A program made the translations under genes and the position numbers. From Myxococcota bacterium (GTDB lineage Bacteria; Myxococcota_A; UBA9160; SMWR01), in contig JAKVBI010000002.1 in NCBI GenBank assembly GCA_022447545.1, positions 185,675 to 226,616 on the forward strand: 40,942 nucleotides of DNA, read 5' to 3'. Positions 6,991 through 15,336 of the stretch are shown in pieces. The notes below the pieces were generated by a model that saw nothing but the letters and a program-made list of their open reading frames with translations, had not been told where the DNA came from and searched no databases. Each line of letters begins with the position of its first letter. Within the stretch, counting starts at the first letter, position 1.

Positions 6991-7617
6991 ATGCCCATCG
7001 ACTTGACCCCCTTCCTGGAACCTTCCCACTGCGCGGTGATCGTCTTCGAGTGTCAGGAAAACGTCCTCGGCCCCTCGACGTCGATCCCGGGTCTCGCCGC
7101 AGCCGTACGCGACGGCGGCGTGCTCGCAAACATCTCCAATCTGCTCGATGCAGCTCGTGAAGCCGGTGCCCATGTCTTCTACTGCACGGCCGACAGTCGC
7201 CCCGGCGGACTGGGTAGAGCGCGGACACCACTGCTCGACCGCATCCAGCAGGACCCATCGGACACAGGCACGCCCGTCGACACCTCGGTGGTCAAAGAAA
7301 TCGACCCCCAGCCGGGCGATGTCCTCGTCTCGCGCAGCCATGGCCTGAGTGCGTTCTACGATGGCGGACTCGACCCGTGCCTGAGAGATCTGCAGATCCG
7401 CACCGTCATTCCGGTCGGGGTCTCTCTGAACATCGGACTGCTGGGAACCACCCTCGAAGCAGTGAACCGCGGTTACCGAGCGATCGTGCCCGCAGATTGC
7501 GCGGCGGGCGACCCGCCCGAATACGGCGAACAAGTCCTCCGCTATTCGATGCGCAACCTCGCCTACCTCACGACGTCGGGGGACATCGCCCAGATCTGGC
7601 GATCTTCCGCTACCTGA
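6991..7617 (+). CDS. Isochorismatase-fold protein lacking the catalytic triad
   Basis: This 208-residue protein has the fold pattern of cysteine hydrolases (isochorismatase/nicotinamidase): HCAVIVFECQENVLGP, then ISNLLDAAREAGAHVFYCTAD, PGDVLVSRSHGLSAF, TVIPVGVSLNIGLLGTTLEAVNRGY and VPADCAAGDP. The three catalytic positions differ: the usual Asp is Glu20, the usual Lys region reads Ser114-Arg115, and the nucleophilic Cys of GVxTxxC is Gly149. I recall mycobacterial relatives with the same ECQ, SRxHGL and GVSVNVG wording, so this may be a conserved non-cysteine subfamily. It probably binds a ligand or uses other chemistry; function is unknown. It converges on the menB gene. Confidence 0.85.
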   Translation: MPIDLTPFLEPSHCAVIVFECQENVLGPSTSIPGLAAAVRDGGVLANISNLLDAAREAGAHVFYCTADSRPGGLGRARTPLLDRIQQDPSDTGTPVDTSVVKEIDPQPGDVLVSRSHGLSAFYDGGLDPCLRDLQIRTVIPVGVSLNIGLLGTTLEAVNRGYRAIVPADCAAGDPPEYGEQVLRYSMRNLAYLTTSGDIAQIWRSSAT

Positions 7618-7684
7618 CGCGTAACCCAGCCAGGGGCGGGATGGAACGGAGTCCCGAAGCGACCCGGCTGCAATAGGCCTCGCG

Positions 7685-8581
7685 CTAGTAGCGCCACGGA
7701 AAGCGCCGGAAATCTCGCGGTCGCTTCTCCAGAAAGGCGTCCCGGCCCTCCTCGGCCTCATCGGTCATGTAACCCAAGCGTGTCGCCTCGCCGGCGAACA
7801 GCTGCTGACCCACCAGACCATCGTCCACCATGTTCATCGCGTACTTGAGCATGCGGATCGACATGGGGCTCTTGTTCACGATCTCCTTCCCCCAGTCGAG
7901 CGCAAAGTTTTCCAGCTCCGCGTGGGGCACGACCGCGTTGACCATCCCCATGGCAGCACCCTGCTCCGCCGAATAGTCGGCCCCCACGAAGAAGATCTCC
8001 CGGGCCTTCTTCTGGCCCACCAGCTTTGCCAGATAGGCGGAACCATATCCCGCGTCGTAGGAGGCGACGTCGGCATCTGTCTGTTTGAACACCGCATGCT
8101 CCCGACTCGCAATCGTCAAGTCGCACACCACGTGGAGACTGTGACCTCCCCCCACCGCCCAACCCGGCGCCACACAGACCACCACCTTGGGCATGAAACG
8201 AATCATACGCTGGACATCGAGAATGTGCAGACGCCCGAGACGGGCGGGATCGGGCTGCTCTCCATCACCGCCCGCGTACTTATACCCATCGGGTCCCCGC
8301 ACACGTTGGTCCCCACCCGAGCAGAACGCCCAGCCACCGTCACGAGGAGAGGGACCGTTCCCCGTAAGCAGCACACACCCAACATCGCTCCACTGGCCGG
8401 CGTGCTCCAGGGCCCGGGACAGCTCGTCCACGGTGTGGGGCCGGAAAGCGTTGCGCACTTCCGGACGATCAAAGGCAATCCGAACCGCACCGAAGTCGAC
8501 GCAGCGGTGATAGGTGATGTCCGTAAAGTCGAAGCCCTCGACCACCTGCCAGCGATCCGCGTCGAAGATCTCCGAAACCAT
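7685..8581 (-). CDS. menB: 1,4-dihydroxy-2-naphthoyl-CoA synthase
   Basis: A 298-residue crotonase that performs the Dieckmann-like ring closure of o-succinylbenzoyl-CoA in menaquinone biosynthesis. Family-specific blocks are NGPSPRDGGWAFCSGGDQR (74-92), APGWAVGGGHSLHVVCDLTI, FKQTDADVASYDAGYGSAYL and KKAREIFFVGADYSAEQ. Asp176 matches the catalytic Asp of Mycobacterium tuberculosis MenB (Asp185). The long form with the SPRDGGW loop argues against the relative BadI. GAGGAGG 4-10 bases before the ATG at 8581 fixes the start. No other menaquinone gene is nearby, so the pathway must be completed elsewhere. It is divergent from the P450 gene at 8707, with 125 bp between. Confidence 0.9.
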   Translation of the reverse strand: MVSEIFDADRWQVVEGFDFTDITYHRCVDFGAVRIAFDRPEVRNAFRPHTVDELSRALEHAGQWSDVGCVLLTGNGPSPRDGGWAFCSGGDQRVRGPDGYKYAGGDGEQPDPARLGRLHILDVQRMIRFMPKVVVCVAPGWAVGGGHSLHVVCDLTIASREHAVFKQTDADVASYDAGYGSAYLAKLVGQKKAREIFFVGADYSAEQGAAMGMVNAVVPHAELENFALDWGKEIVNKSPMSIRMLKYAMNMVDDGLVGQQLFAGEATRLGYMTDEAEEGRDAFLEKRPRDFRRFPWRY

Positions 8582-8706
8582 GCTTCCTCCTCGGTTCGCC
8601 ACGAGCCGCCGAGCCTACTCGATCGACCCAGACGACGCCGGAAAAACCCGACCCACGGGTATCCCCCGCGCTCATCGGAATACGGCCCAAAGGGGATTCA
8701 GTTAAG

Positions 8707-9909
8707 ATGAACGACGCCATGGTCGACTATCACCCTCTCGCCGAAATCATGCGTCACGACCCTCTTCCCGTATACGAGCAGCTGCGCAAGCACAGCCCGG
8801 TGCACTACGTGGAAGACATCGACAGTTGGGCCCTTTCACGCTTCGAGGATGTCTGGAGCGCGGGCCAGAACCCCGAACTCTACCGCTCGCCCGGCCCTGC
8901 CCTGCTCAACGGCGTTCTCGACAGCGACGAGGGCCAGCGCGGAAACAGTTCCATCTTCGGAATGAACCCACCCCAGCACACGATCCTACGCAAGCAGCTG
9001 ACCCGTCTCTTCTCGCCCCGCGCGGTCTCCAAGCTCGAGCCGATGATCCGCAGCACGGTGCGGGAATACATCGAATCCGCCCTGCCCGTAGGCCGCCTCG
9101 ATGTGATCACGGATCTCGGGATCCAGATCTCTGTGCGCGTGGCCTGTACGTTGATCGAACTGCCACTGTCGGACGCGGATCTGCTGGTAAACGTCGTGCG
9201 CCGCTACTTCACCCGCGAGCCCGGGGTCGAAGGCATGCCCCCCGATGCCATCGCAGCCGCCGAGGAACTCCACGGCTATCTCCTCGACGCCGTTCGCGAC
9301 CGGCGGCGCCGGGGCGTGGACGGCGACGACGCCTTGACCACGTATTTCGGCTTCCAACCCGAGGGGCGTCCCCTGACCGACGAGGAGTTGGCGGACCACC
9401 TCGACATTCTCGTGGTCGGAGGCACCGAAACACTCCCCAAGGTCTTCGCCGGCGGCATCATCCAACTCCACCGCCACCCGGACCAGCGGGCTGCCCTGAT
9501 CGCCGACCCGAGCCTCATCCCCATGGCGTTCAACGAGATCGCCCGCTACGAGATGCCCACCCAGTTCCTCACACGTCGCGCCACCCGAGACCACGAACTC
9601 CGCGGCATGGAGATCCGTGAGGGGCAGGGCATTCTCTTCCTGTACCGCTCGGCCAATCGTGACGCGGCTGAGTTCGACGAACCCGATCGCTTCGATATCC
9701 ACCGCAACCCGACGCGTATCCTGTCCTTCGGGCACGGCGCACACGTGTGTCTGGGGCAGCACGCTGCGCGGCTCGAGGGCCGTGTGATGCTCGAAGAACT
9801 GTTGGCGACCGTCCCCGACTACAGCCTCGATGAGGACGAAGTCGTGCCCGAACGCTCGGAATTCGTGGCCGGCTACGTCTCCGTACCCATCCACTTCGAT
9901 CCACGCTGA
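8707..9909 (+). CDS. Cytochrome P450 (first of two)
   Basis: A 400-residue soluble bacterial class I P450. Visible motifs are the C-helix MNPPQHTILRKQL, the I-helix VVGGTETLPKVFAGG with a Thr-Glu-Thr in place of the usual AGxDTT, the K-helix Glu-Ile-Ala-Arg (ExxR), and the heme-binding loop FGHGAHVCLGQHAARLEGR with Cys348. It would accept electrons from a ferredoxin, none of which is encoded here. It is related to the second P450 at 15337-16521: both start with an HYxPxxxEIM-type segment and share the TETxPKxFAxG I-helix. The substrate is unknown; terpenoid or steroid ring hydroxylation is one possibility. It converges on the SDR gene. Confidence 0.92.
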   Translation: MNDAMVDYHPLAEIMRHDPLPVYEQLRKHSPVHYVEDIDSWALSRFEDVWSAGQNPELYRSPGPALLNGVLDSDEGQRGNSSIFGMNPPQHTILRKQLTRLFSPRAVSKLEPMIRSTVREYIESALPVGRLDVITDLGIQISVRVACTLIELPLSDADLLVNVVRRYFTREPGVEGMPPDAIAAAEELHGYLLDAVRDRRRRGVDGDDALTTYFGFQPEGRPLTDEELADHLDILVVGGTETLPKVFAGGIIQLHRHPDQRAALIADPSLIPMAFNEIARYEMPTQFLTRRATRDHELRGMEIREGQGILFLYRSANRDAAEFDEPDRFDIHRNPTRILSFGHGAHVCLGQHAARLEGRVMLEELLATVPDYSLDEDEVVPERSEFVAGYVSVPIHFDPR

Positions 9910-9922
9910 AGCGCGCTGCAGT

Positions 9923-9940
9923 TCGCGGCTGGACCCGCGA
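9923..9940. terminator. Hairpin between convergent P450 and SDR genes
   Basis: TCGCGG (9923-9928) and CCGCGA (9935-9940) pair around a 6-base loop within the 33 bp separating the two stop codons. No T-tract is present. A bidirectional terminator role is inferred from its position. Confidence 0.4.
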
Positions 9941-9942
9941 GT

Positions 9943-10719
9943 TCAGATCATCAGTTCACCGGAGTTCACCATCAGGTGCTGCCCAGTGATCATGCGCGCC
10001 CGGTCGGAAGCCAGGAAGACCACCGCCTCGGCAACGTCGTCGTCCTTGGGGATTTCGGGGATGCACATGTTGGCGGTGATCTCCTGGATGACCTCATCCA
10101 CCGCCACCCCTCGGCGCTCGGCCTCTCCGTTCACATAGCCCTCCACCGCTGGACCCCACATCCACGTGGGAACGACGGTGTTGACGCGAATGCGGTCCGG
10201 GCCGAGTTCCTTGGCGAGGAACATCATGGCAGTCCTCAACGCGCCCTTGGAAGATGAGTAGCTGAGTTGACTGACCTGGGGCATGAAGCTCGACTGGGAA
10301 CCGATCAACACGATCGAGCCACCGCCCTGAGCCTTCATGGGTGCGACCACCGCCCGAGCCATCTGCAGGCTGCCCGTGAAATTCGTATCCATGACGCGGC
10401 GCACATCTTCGGCGTTGAAGTCCGCCAAGCTGTCGAAATGGGCATCGATGGCCGCAACCTGCGCCAGGGCATCGAGCCCCCCGAAGCGATCCACGGCGGC
10501 CTTGGCCAGAGCCACGCACTGGGCCTCATCGGTGATGTCGGTGGGGACGATAGCCACGCGATCGCCGTTGGGTGCCACTTCCGCAGCCGCCGCCTCCAGC
10601 GTGGCCTCGGTACGCGCGGCCAACACCAGGTTCGCTCCGTCGCGATGGGCGGCGCGCATGATTTCAGAACCCAGCCCGGTCCCGACTCCGGTCACGATCA
10701 GGGTTTTGCCTTCCAACAT
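9943..10719 (-). CDS. Short-chain dehydrogenase/reductase (SDR)
   Basis: A 258-residue classical SDR. The cofactor loop is TGVGTGLG (10-17), the strand-4 motif is VAAID in place of the more common NNAG, Asn113 lies in DTNFTG, the catalytic Ser is in GSQSS (141-144), and the Tyr154-x-x-x-Lys158 pair is YSSSK. The C-terminus AEAVVFLASDRARMITGQHLMVNSG is typical. The substrate is probably an alcohol or beta-hydroxyacyl compound. It follows the acyl-CoA ligase gene in the same direction after a 134-bp gap with three small stem-loops, so co-transcription is possible but not certain. The ATG follows AGGAGG. Confidence 0.92.
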   Translation of the reverse strand: MLEGKTLIVTGVGTGLGSEIMRAAHRDGANLVLAARTEATLEAAAAEVAPNGDRVAIVPTDITDEAQCVALAKAAVDRFGGLDALAQVAAIDAHFDSLADFNAEDVRRVMDTNFTGSLQMARAVVAPMKAQGGGSIVLIGSQSSFMPQVSQLSYSSSKGALRTAMMFLAKELGPDRIRVNTVVPTWMWGPAVEGYVNGEAERRGVAVDEVIQEITANMCIPEIPKDDDVAEAVVFLASDRARMITGQHLMVNSGELMI

Positions 10720-10743
10720 CCTGGAGAACCTCCTTCTTACGAC

Positions 10744-10810
10744 GGGGAACGCGTCCCCATCCGTTCATCGAACGAGTGGATTCGATGCGGACTCCTCACC
10801 GTGCCGGTGA
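10744..10810 (-). repeat. Three consecutive small stem-loops in the ligase-SDR gap
   Basis: Three perfect short hairpins follow each other: GGGGA/TCCCC (10744-10758), CGTTC/GAACG with loop ATC (10762-10774), and TCACCG/CGGTGA with loop TGC (10796-10810). They fill much of the 134 bp between the ligase stop (10854) and the SDR start (10719). They could form a leader structure for the SDR mRNA or a processing site. I cannot tell which from sequence alone. Confidence 0.35.
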
Positions 10811-10853
10811 GCCAGCCCATGGGCTTCCCGGCAGGAGTTCACACGCTACCCCG

Positions 10854-12368
10854 TCACGAAATACTCCTCTCGTGACCCTCCCAATGCGGAGCCCGCAGCT
10901 CACGCTTGAGCACCTTTCCCGGGCCGGATTTGGGCAGAGGTTCGGCATGGATATCGATGCCCTTGGGCACCTTGTACCCCGCGATCTCCTGGCGACACAA
11001 TGCGATCAACTCGCTGGTGTCGAGCCCCTCGAAGCCCTCTCTCAGCACCACCACAGCGTGCACCGCTTCGCCCCACTTCTCGTCAGGCACCCCGAAGACC
11101 GCCGCTTCGAGCACAGCCGGATGCCGATAGAGGATCTCCTCGACTTCCGTGCTGTAGACGTTCTCGCCCCCCGAAACGATCATGTCCTTGCTGCGGTCGA
11201 CGAGGAATAGGTAGGCCTCGTCATCCGTATACCCGAGGTCACCGGTCCAATACGCGCCCTCTCGGAGCACCGAGGCCGTCTGCTCGGCCTTGTTCCAATA
11301 CCCCTGCATGACTGTCGGACCTCGCACCACCACCTCGCCCACTTCACCCGGTGCACGTTCACTCCCGTCCTCGGCGAGAACACGCACGTCCACACCCAAG
11401 AGCGGCTGGCCGCAGGAGCGAGCTCGGGGGCCGTCGAACAGCTGTTCCTCGTGGAATTGAATGGTGGCAATCGGAGACAGTTCGGTCGCCCCGTAGACCT
11501 CGACCAACTCGGCGGTGGGGAGCGCCTGGTGGACCCGGCGCAACACCTCCGTGGCGATGGGTGAGCCACCGTGGGCCAGGAAGCGCAGGCTGTCGGTCCG
11601 GCGGGGGCGCGCCAACTGCTCCTCGGCCATGGCGGCCAGCATGGTCGGTACACCCAGAGTCCCGGTAATGCCCTCGGCTTCGATCAAATCGAGGGCCCCA
11701 GCCGGGTCGAAGGCGGGCAGCATCACCTGAGCTCCAGCGGTCCAGAGGGTGGGCAGCACGGCGTTGGAGCCGGCTGCGTGAAAGAGCGGGGCCATCACCA
11801 GGTAGATGTCCTCGCGCCGGTGCCTGACACCTGCCAACCAATGGAGGGTGTTGGCGATCAGGTTCCCATGGCTGAGCATCACGCCCTTGGAGGCACCGGT
11901 GGTGCCTCCCGTATAGAACAGGCCCGCCAGGCTCTGACCCTCGATTCCGACTCCAAGCTCCGCCGGATCGGATTCCGCCAGCAGCTGCTCATACTCGTCG
12001 GGCATCCGAATCACCCGATCCACGACGTCTCCGAGTTCGCCGGGCTCGCGGTCCGTCAACAGCACCCGAGCCCCGGAGTCCTGGAGGGCATACAAAAGCT
12101 CCGGCATGGCGTGGCGTGTATTGAGGGGCACCACCACCCGGCCGGCAGCCGGCACACCGGCGTACACCTCGATATAGCGATGGCAGTTCGCGGCCAGAAT
12201 CGCCACACGATCTCCAGGCTCGACGCCCAGCCGCCCGAGCGCGCCCGCCAAGCGGCCACAACGTGTCCAGAGGTCCGCGTAGGAGTGGCGAACCTCTCCG
12301 CAGATGGTGGCAGTTCGATCCGGCGCCACGCGACGTGCATGAACCAGGGGATCCACAAATGTGGCCAT
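10854..12368 (-). CDS. Acyl-CoA synthetase (AMP-forming, ANL superfamily)
   Basis: A 504-residue ligase that activates a carboxylic acid with ATP and then CoA. Motifs are the P-loop LFYTGGTTGASKGVMLSH, VEVYGATELSP (A4/A5), YWTGDLGYTDDEAYLFLVDRSKD in two parts (A7/A8 hinge), SGGENVYSTEVEEIL, and the catalytic Lys in PKSGPGKVLKREL. The sequence is of the long-chain or aryl acyl-CoA ligase type; the acid is unknown. The start MATFVDPLVHA is preceded by GGGAGGAGGAG and is the usual N-terminus for the family. It is divergent from the DUF3604 gene, with 201 bp between, and upstream of the SDR gene. Confidence 0.93.
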   Translation of the reverse strand: MATFVDPLVHARRVAPDRTATICGEVRHSYADLWTRCGRLAGALGRLGVEPGDRVAILAANCHRYIEVYAGVPAAGRVVVPLNTRHAMPELLYALQDSGARVLLTDREPGELGDVVDRVIRMPDEYEQLLAESDPAELGVGIEGQSLAGLFYTGGTTGASKGVMLSHGNLIANTLHWLAGVRHRREDIYLVMAPLFHAAGSNAVLPTLWTAGAQVMLPAFDPAGALDLIEAEGITGTLGVPTMLAAMAEEQLARPRRTDSLRFLAHGGSPIATEVLRRVHQALPTAELVEVYGATELSPIATIQFHEEQLFDGPRARSCGQPLLGVDVRVLAEDGSERAPGEVGEVVVRGPTVMQGYWNKAEQTASVLREGAYWTGDLGYTDDEAYLFLVDRSKDMIVSGGENVYSTEVEEILYRHPAVLEAAVFGVPDEKWGEAVHAVVVLREGFEGLDTSELIALCRQEIAGYKVPKGIDIHAEPLPKSGPGKVLKRELRAPHWEGHERSIS

Positions 12369-12569
12369 TGCCTGCTCCTCCTCCCAGCGGGTCATTCTCA
12401 CCCACCGCAAGGTTGTCCCAACCCAAACGCGACGATCATGCCAGACTGTGGGACTCGTGCGGGATGGAAGTTGACGGGATCCGCCACTACCGGAATGGAC
12501 GGCGGAGACTCCTGTGAGGACCCGACTCCCGGACCACGACGTGAGGTCCAGCCTCGGAAGGAAGCGACA

Positions 12570-14438
12570 ATGAACAGGGAAATCCTACTGTGGGCGGCGC
12601 TCATCACACTCGGCCCAGCGGCGATGGGCGCCCAGGAGTACTCCCCGTACGCGGGCGAGGACTTCCCCATGCAGGTCTACTGGGGCGACACCCACGTCCA
12701 CAGCTCGTTCAGCATGGACGCAAACGCCGCGGGCAATACGCGGCTGAATCCAGGGGACGCCTACCGGTTTGCCAAGGGTGAGCCCGTCAAAGCCTACAAT
12801 GGCATGACCGCTCGCCTTGGAACTCCCCTCGATTTTCTGGTGGTCTCGGACCACGCCGAATACATGGGCCTGTTGCCCAAGCTCAGAGCTGCGGACCCGG
12901 CCCTGTTGGCCGACGAAACCGGAAAACAACTGTACGACTCACTGGGCAACAGCGCTGAAAGCGGCCAGGCCTTCTTCATGGAACTCGTCACGACACTCCT
13001 GACCAACGAACCCCTGATCGACAACGACACCATCGAGGGAAGCATCTGGCGCGAGATCACACGGCTCGCCGACGCACATGATGATCCGGGACACTTCACT
13101 GCGTTGATTGGCTTCGAGTGGACCTCCATGCCCGCGGGCGACAATCTGCATCGCGTGGTCGTATACCGGGATGGCGCCGACCGGGCGGGGCAGCGGGTAC
13201 CCGTCTCAGCCTTCGATGGCGATCGCCCGGAAGATCTCTGGGGCTTCATGCGCGAGTACGAGAGCGCGAGTGGCGGAAACATTCTGGCGATCCCCCACAA
13301 CTCCAACCTGAGCAACGGACGCATGTTCGCCGTGGTGGACTCCCAGGGAAAGCCCTTCGATCGCGCCTACGCCCGGGAACGCGCGCTGCGCGAGCCTCTC
13401 GTGGAGGTCACCCAGATCAAGGGGGACGGCGAGTCCCACCCCCTGCTCTCCCCCGACGACGAGTTCGCCGATTTCGAGAACTGGGATCGCGGCAACATCA
13501 AGATTGGCGCGACAGTGCCCAAAGTCGACAGCATGCTCCAGTACGAGTACGCACGCCCCGTCCTGAAGCACGGCCTCGCACAACAGGCGAAGCTCGGTGT
13601 CAATCCCTTCAAGTTCGGAATGATCGGCAGCACCGATGCGCACACCTCTTTCGCCACGGCAGCCGAGGACAACTTCTGGGGCAAGGTCTCATCCACAGAG
13701 CCCGGCAACGGCCGCACCGAGGGCGTGTTCTTCGACTCCGAGGGGGGTGAGGACTTCGACATCGCGTCCTGGGAACAGGTGGCTTCGGGTTACGCAGCGG
13801 TGTGGGCCCGTGAGAACACCCGCGAGTCGATCTTCGACGCCATGCGCCGCAAAGAAGTTTACGCCACCACGGGGTCACGGATGACCGTCCGGTTCTTCGG
13901 GGGTTGGGACTTCACGCCAGAAGACGTCCTGCGCCCAGACGCCGTGCGCATCGGCTATCGCAAGGGCGTCCCCATGGGTGGCGACCTGCCCTCCCCAACC
14001 GGGGCGACGGCCGCACCACGGTTCCTGGCCATGGCACAGAAGGATCCCGGCGGCGCGAACCTCGACCGGATTCAGATCATCAAGGGATGGGTCGACACCG
14101 AGGGCGTCCAACACGAGCAGGCCTACGACGTGGCGCTGTCCGACGCACGTGTGGTGGGAGACGACGGAAACGTGGAACCCCTGGTCTCGACGGTGGACGT
14201 CGCCAAGGCCACCTACAGCAACAGCATCGGCGCTGCCGAACTCTCGGCCTTCTGGGAGGATCCGGACTTCGACCCCGCCGAAGAGGCCTTCTACTACGTG
14301 CGGGTGATCGAGATCCCCACTCCGCGCTGGACCGCCTACGACGCTGCACGACTGAACGCCCCGATCGAACCCGGCACACGCATGGAGGTACAGGATCGCG
14401 CCTACACCTCCCCCATCTGGTCCGTGGTATCGCGATGA
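12570..14438 (+). CDS. Exported DUF3604 domain protein
   Basis: A 622-residue protein with an N-terminal signal peptide (MNREILLWAALITLGPAAMGA, cleavage likely near the Ala-Gln). The body is a DUF3604 domain: VYWGDTHVHSSFSMDANAAG, LDFLVVSDHAEYMGLLPKL, FTALIGFEWTSMP, NILAIPHNSNLSNG and MIGSTDAHTSFA. Its HVHSS, DHAEY and PHNSN histidines and acids resemble metal-binding PHP-type hydrolases, so a periplasmic metal-dependent hydrolase is likely, but no substrate is established for the family as far as I know. The start follows GGAAGGAAG. Its stop is 25 bp before an enoyl-CoA hydratase gene in the same direction, so they may be an operon. Confidence 0.9.
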   Translation: MNREILLWAALITLGPAAMGAQEYSPYAGEDFPMQVYWGDTHVHSSFSMDANAAGNTRLNPGDAYRFAKGEPVKAYNGMTARLGTPLDFLVVSDHAEYMGLLPKLRAADPALLADETGKQLYDSLGNSAESGQAFFMELVTTLLTNEPLIDNDTIEGSIWREITRLADAHDDPGHFTALIGFEWTSMPAGDNLHRVVVYRDGADRAGQRVPVSAFDGDRPEDLWGFMREYESASGGNILAIPHNSNLSNGRMFAVVDSQGKPFDRAYARERALREPLVEVTQIKGDGESHPLLSPDDEFADFENWDRGNIKIGATVPKVDSMLQYEYARPVLKHGLAQQAKLGVNPFKFGMIGSTDAHTSFATAAEDNFWGKVSSTEPGNGRTEGVFFDSEGGEDFDIASWEQVASGYAAVWARENTRESIFDAMRRKEVYATTGSRMTVRFFGGWDFTPEDVLRPDAVRIGYRKGVPMGGDLPSPTGATAAPRFLAMAQKDPGGANLDRIQIIKGWVDTEGVQHEQAYDVALSDARVVGDDGNVEPLVSTVDVAKATYSNSIGAAELSAFWEDPDFDPAEEAFYYVRVIEIPTPRWTAYDAARLNAPIEPGTRMEVQDRAYTSPIWSVVSR

Positions 14439-14463
14439 GACAAACCCGACTGGAGTTGCCAGC

Positions 14464-15285
14464 ATGACACGAACGCCCATCGGCGCCGCCCACCATCTTT
14501 GCTTCGAACAGTACGAGCGCGTGCGCTACATCACCCTCGACCGCCCGGACAAGCTCAACGCCATCACGCCGGAAATGGAGGACCAGTTCCACTCGAGTGT
14601 CGACGAAGCACTGGGCGATGAGGGGGTCGGTGTGATCGTGATCTCGGGACGGGGACGCGCCTTCAGCTCCGGCGCCGATCTCGCAGCTGGCCAACGTACC
14701 GACAAATCAAACGACGGTCCCGAGCCCTGGCCGGACACCCACGATGCTGGAAGCGACCTCCAAAACAACCGCGGGCGGGTGGAGCGCTGGCTGAAGCTCT
14801 GGTCGGCCCCGAAACCCACCATCGCCCAGGTCCACGGCTACTGCCTGGGTATGGCGAACGAACTCGTGGCCTGCTGCGACCTCGTGGTCTGTGGCGAGTC
14901 GGCACGCTTCGGGATGCCCGAAGCCCGCCAATTCGGGTTACCGCCCACCCTCGCCCTCTGGCCGGCCCGCATTGGCCTGCAACGCACCAAGGAGATGCTC
15001 TTCACCGGGCGCCTGATGGATGCCGCCGAAGCAGAAGCGGTGGGCATTGCCAATGCCGTCGTTCCCGACGCAGAATTGACTGATCACGTCGACGCCCTGG
15101 CCCGCGAAATCGCACAGTCCGACCCCCAGCGCCTTGCGGTCTGCAAAGCCGCCGCCAATGCCTGGTACGAAGAAACCGGCGCCCTGACTGCAGCGCGCCG
15201 AGGCGCTGAGTTCCACGCCCTCTACCACCAGTTCAGCGAATGGGGAAACCTCGACCCAACCGAACCCCGAAGCGAAGAATCCTAG
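14464..15285 (+). CDS. Enoyl-CoA hydratase/isomerase family protein
   Basis: A 273-residue crotonase. The signature runs RYITLDRPDKLNAITPEM, GRGRAFSSGADLAAG (oxyanion hole), KPTIAQVHGYCLGMANELVACCDL and SARFGMPEARQFGLPP. Glu133 and Glu153 occupy the positions of the two catalytic glutamates of rat enoyl-CoA hydratase (Glu144, Glu164), so hydration of a 2-enoyl-CoA is plausible. The insert between residues 76 and 104 is longer than in the mitochondrial enzyme. A ribosome-binding GGAG stands 8 bases upstream of the ATG. It follows the DUF3604 gene closely and converges on the second P450. Confidence 0.9.
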   Translation: MTRTPIGAAHHLCFEQYERVRYITLDRPDKLNAITPEMEDQFHSSVDEALGDEGVGVIVISGRGRAFSSGADLAAGQRTDKSNDGPEPWPDTHDAGSDLQNNRGRVERWLKLWSAPKPTIAQVHGYCLGMANELVACCDLVVCGESARFGMPEARQFGLPPTLALWPARIGLQRTKEMLFTGRLMDAAEAEAVGIANAVVPDAELTDHVDALAREIAQSDPQRLAVCKAAANAWYEETGALTAARRGAEFHALYHQFSEWGNLDPTEPRSEES

Positions 15286-15289
15286 GGAA

Positions 15290-15312
15290 ACCGGTCCTGC
15301 GAGGACTCCGGT
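15290..15312. terminator. Bulged hairpin between convergent genes
   Basis: ACCGG-TCCT (15290-15298) pairs with AGGA and CCGGT (15302-15312), with a 3-base loop and a 2-base bulge. It lies in the 51 bp between the hydratase stop and the second P450 stop. There is no T-tract; a terminator role is inferred. Confidence 0.35.
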
Positions 15313-15336
15313 GCTTCAAAGAACCGCACGCGAGGG

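Noticed and set aside
7685-8581. BadI-like 2-ketocyclohexanecarboxyl-CoA hydrolase
   Set aside because: The SPRDGGWAFCSGGDQR loop and overall length match MenB better than BadI. An enzyme assay would be decisive.
11571-12569. Long N-terminal extension of the DUF3604 protein
   Set aside because: The extension is antisense to the acyl-CoA ligase. The ATG at 12570 begins a clean signal peptide and has a purine-rich ribosome-binding site.
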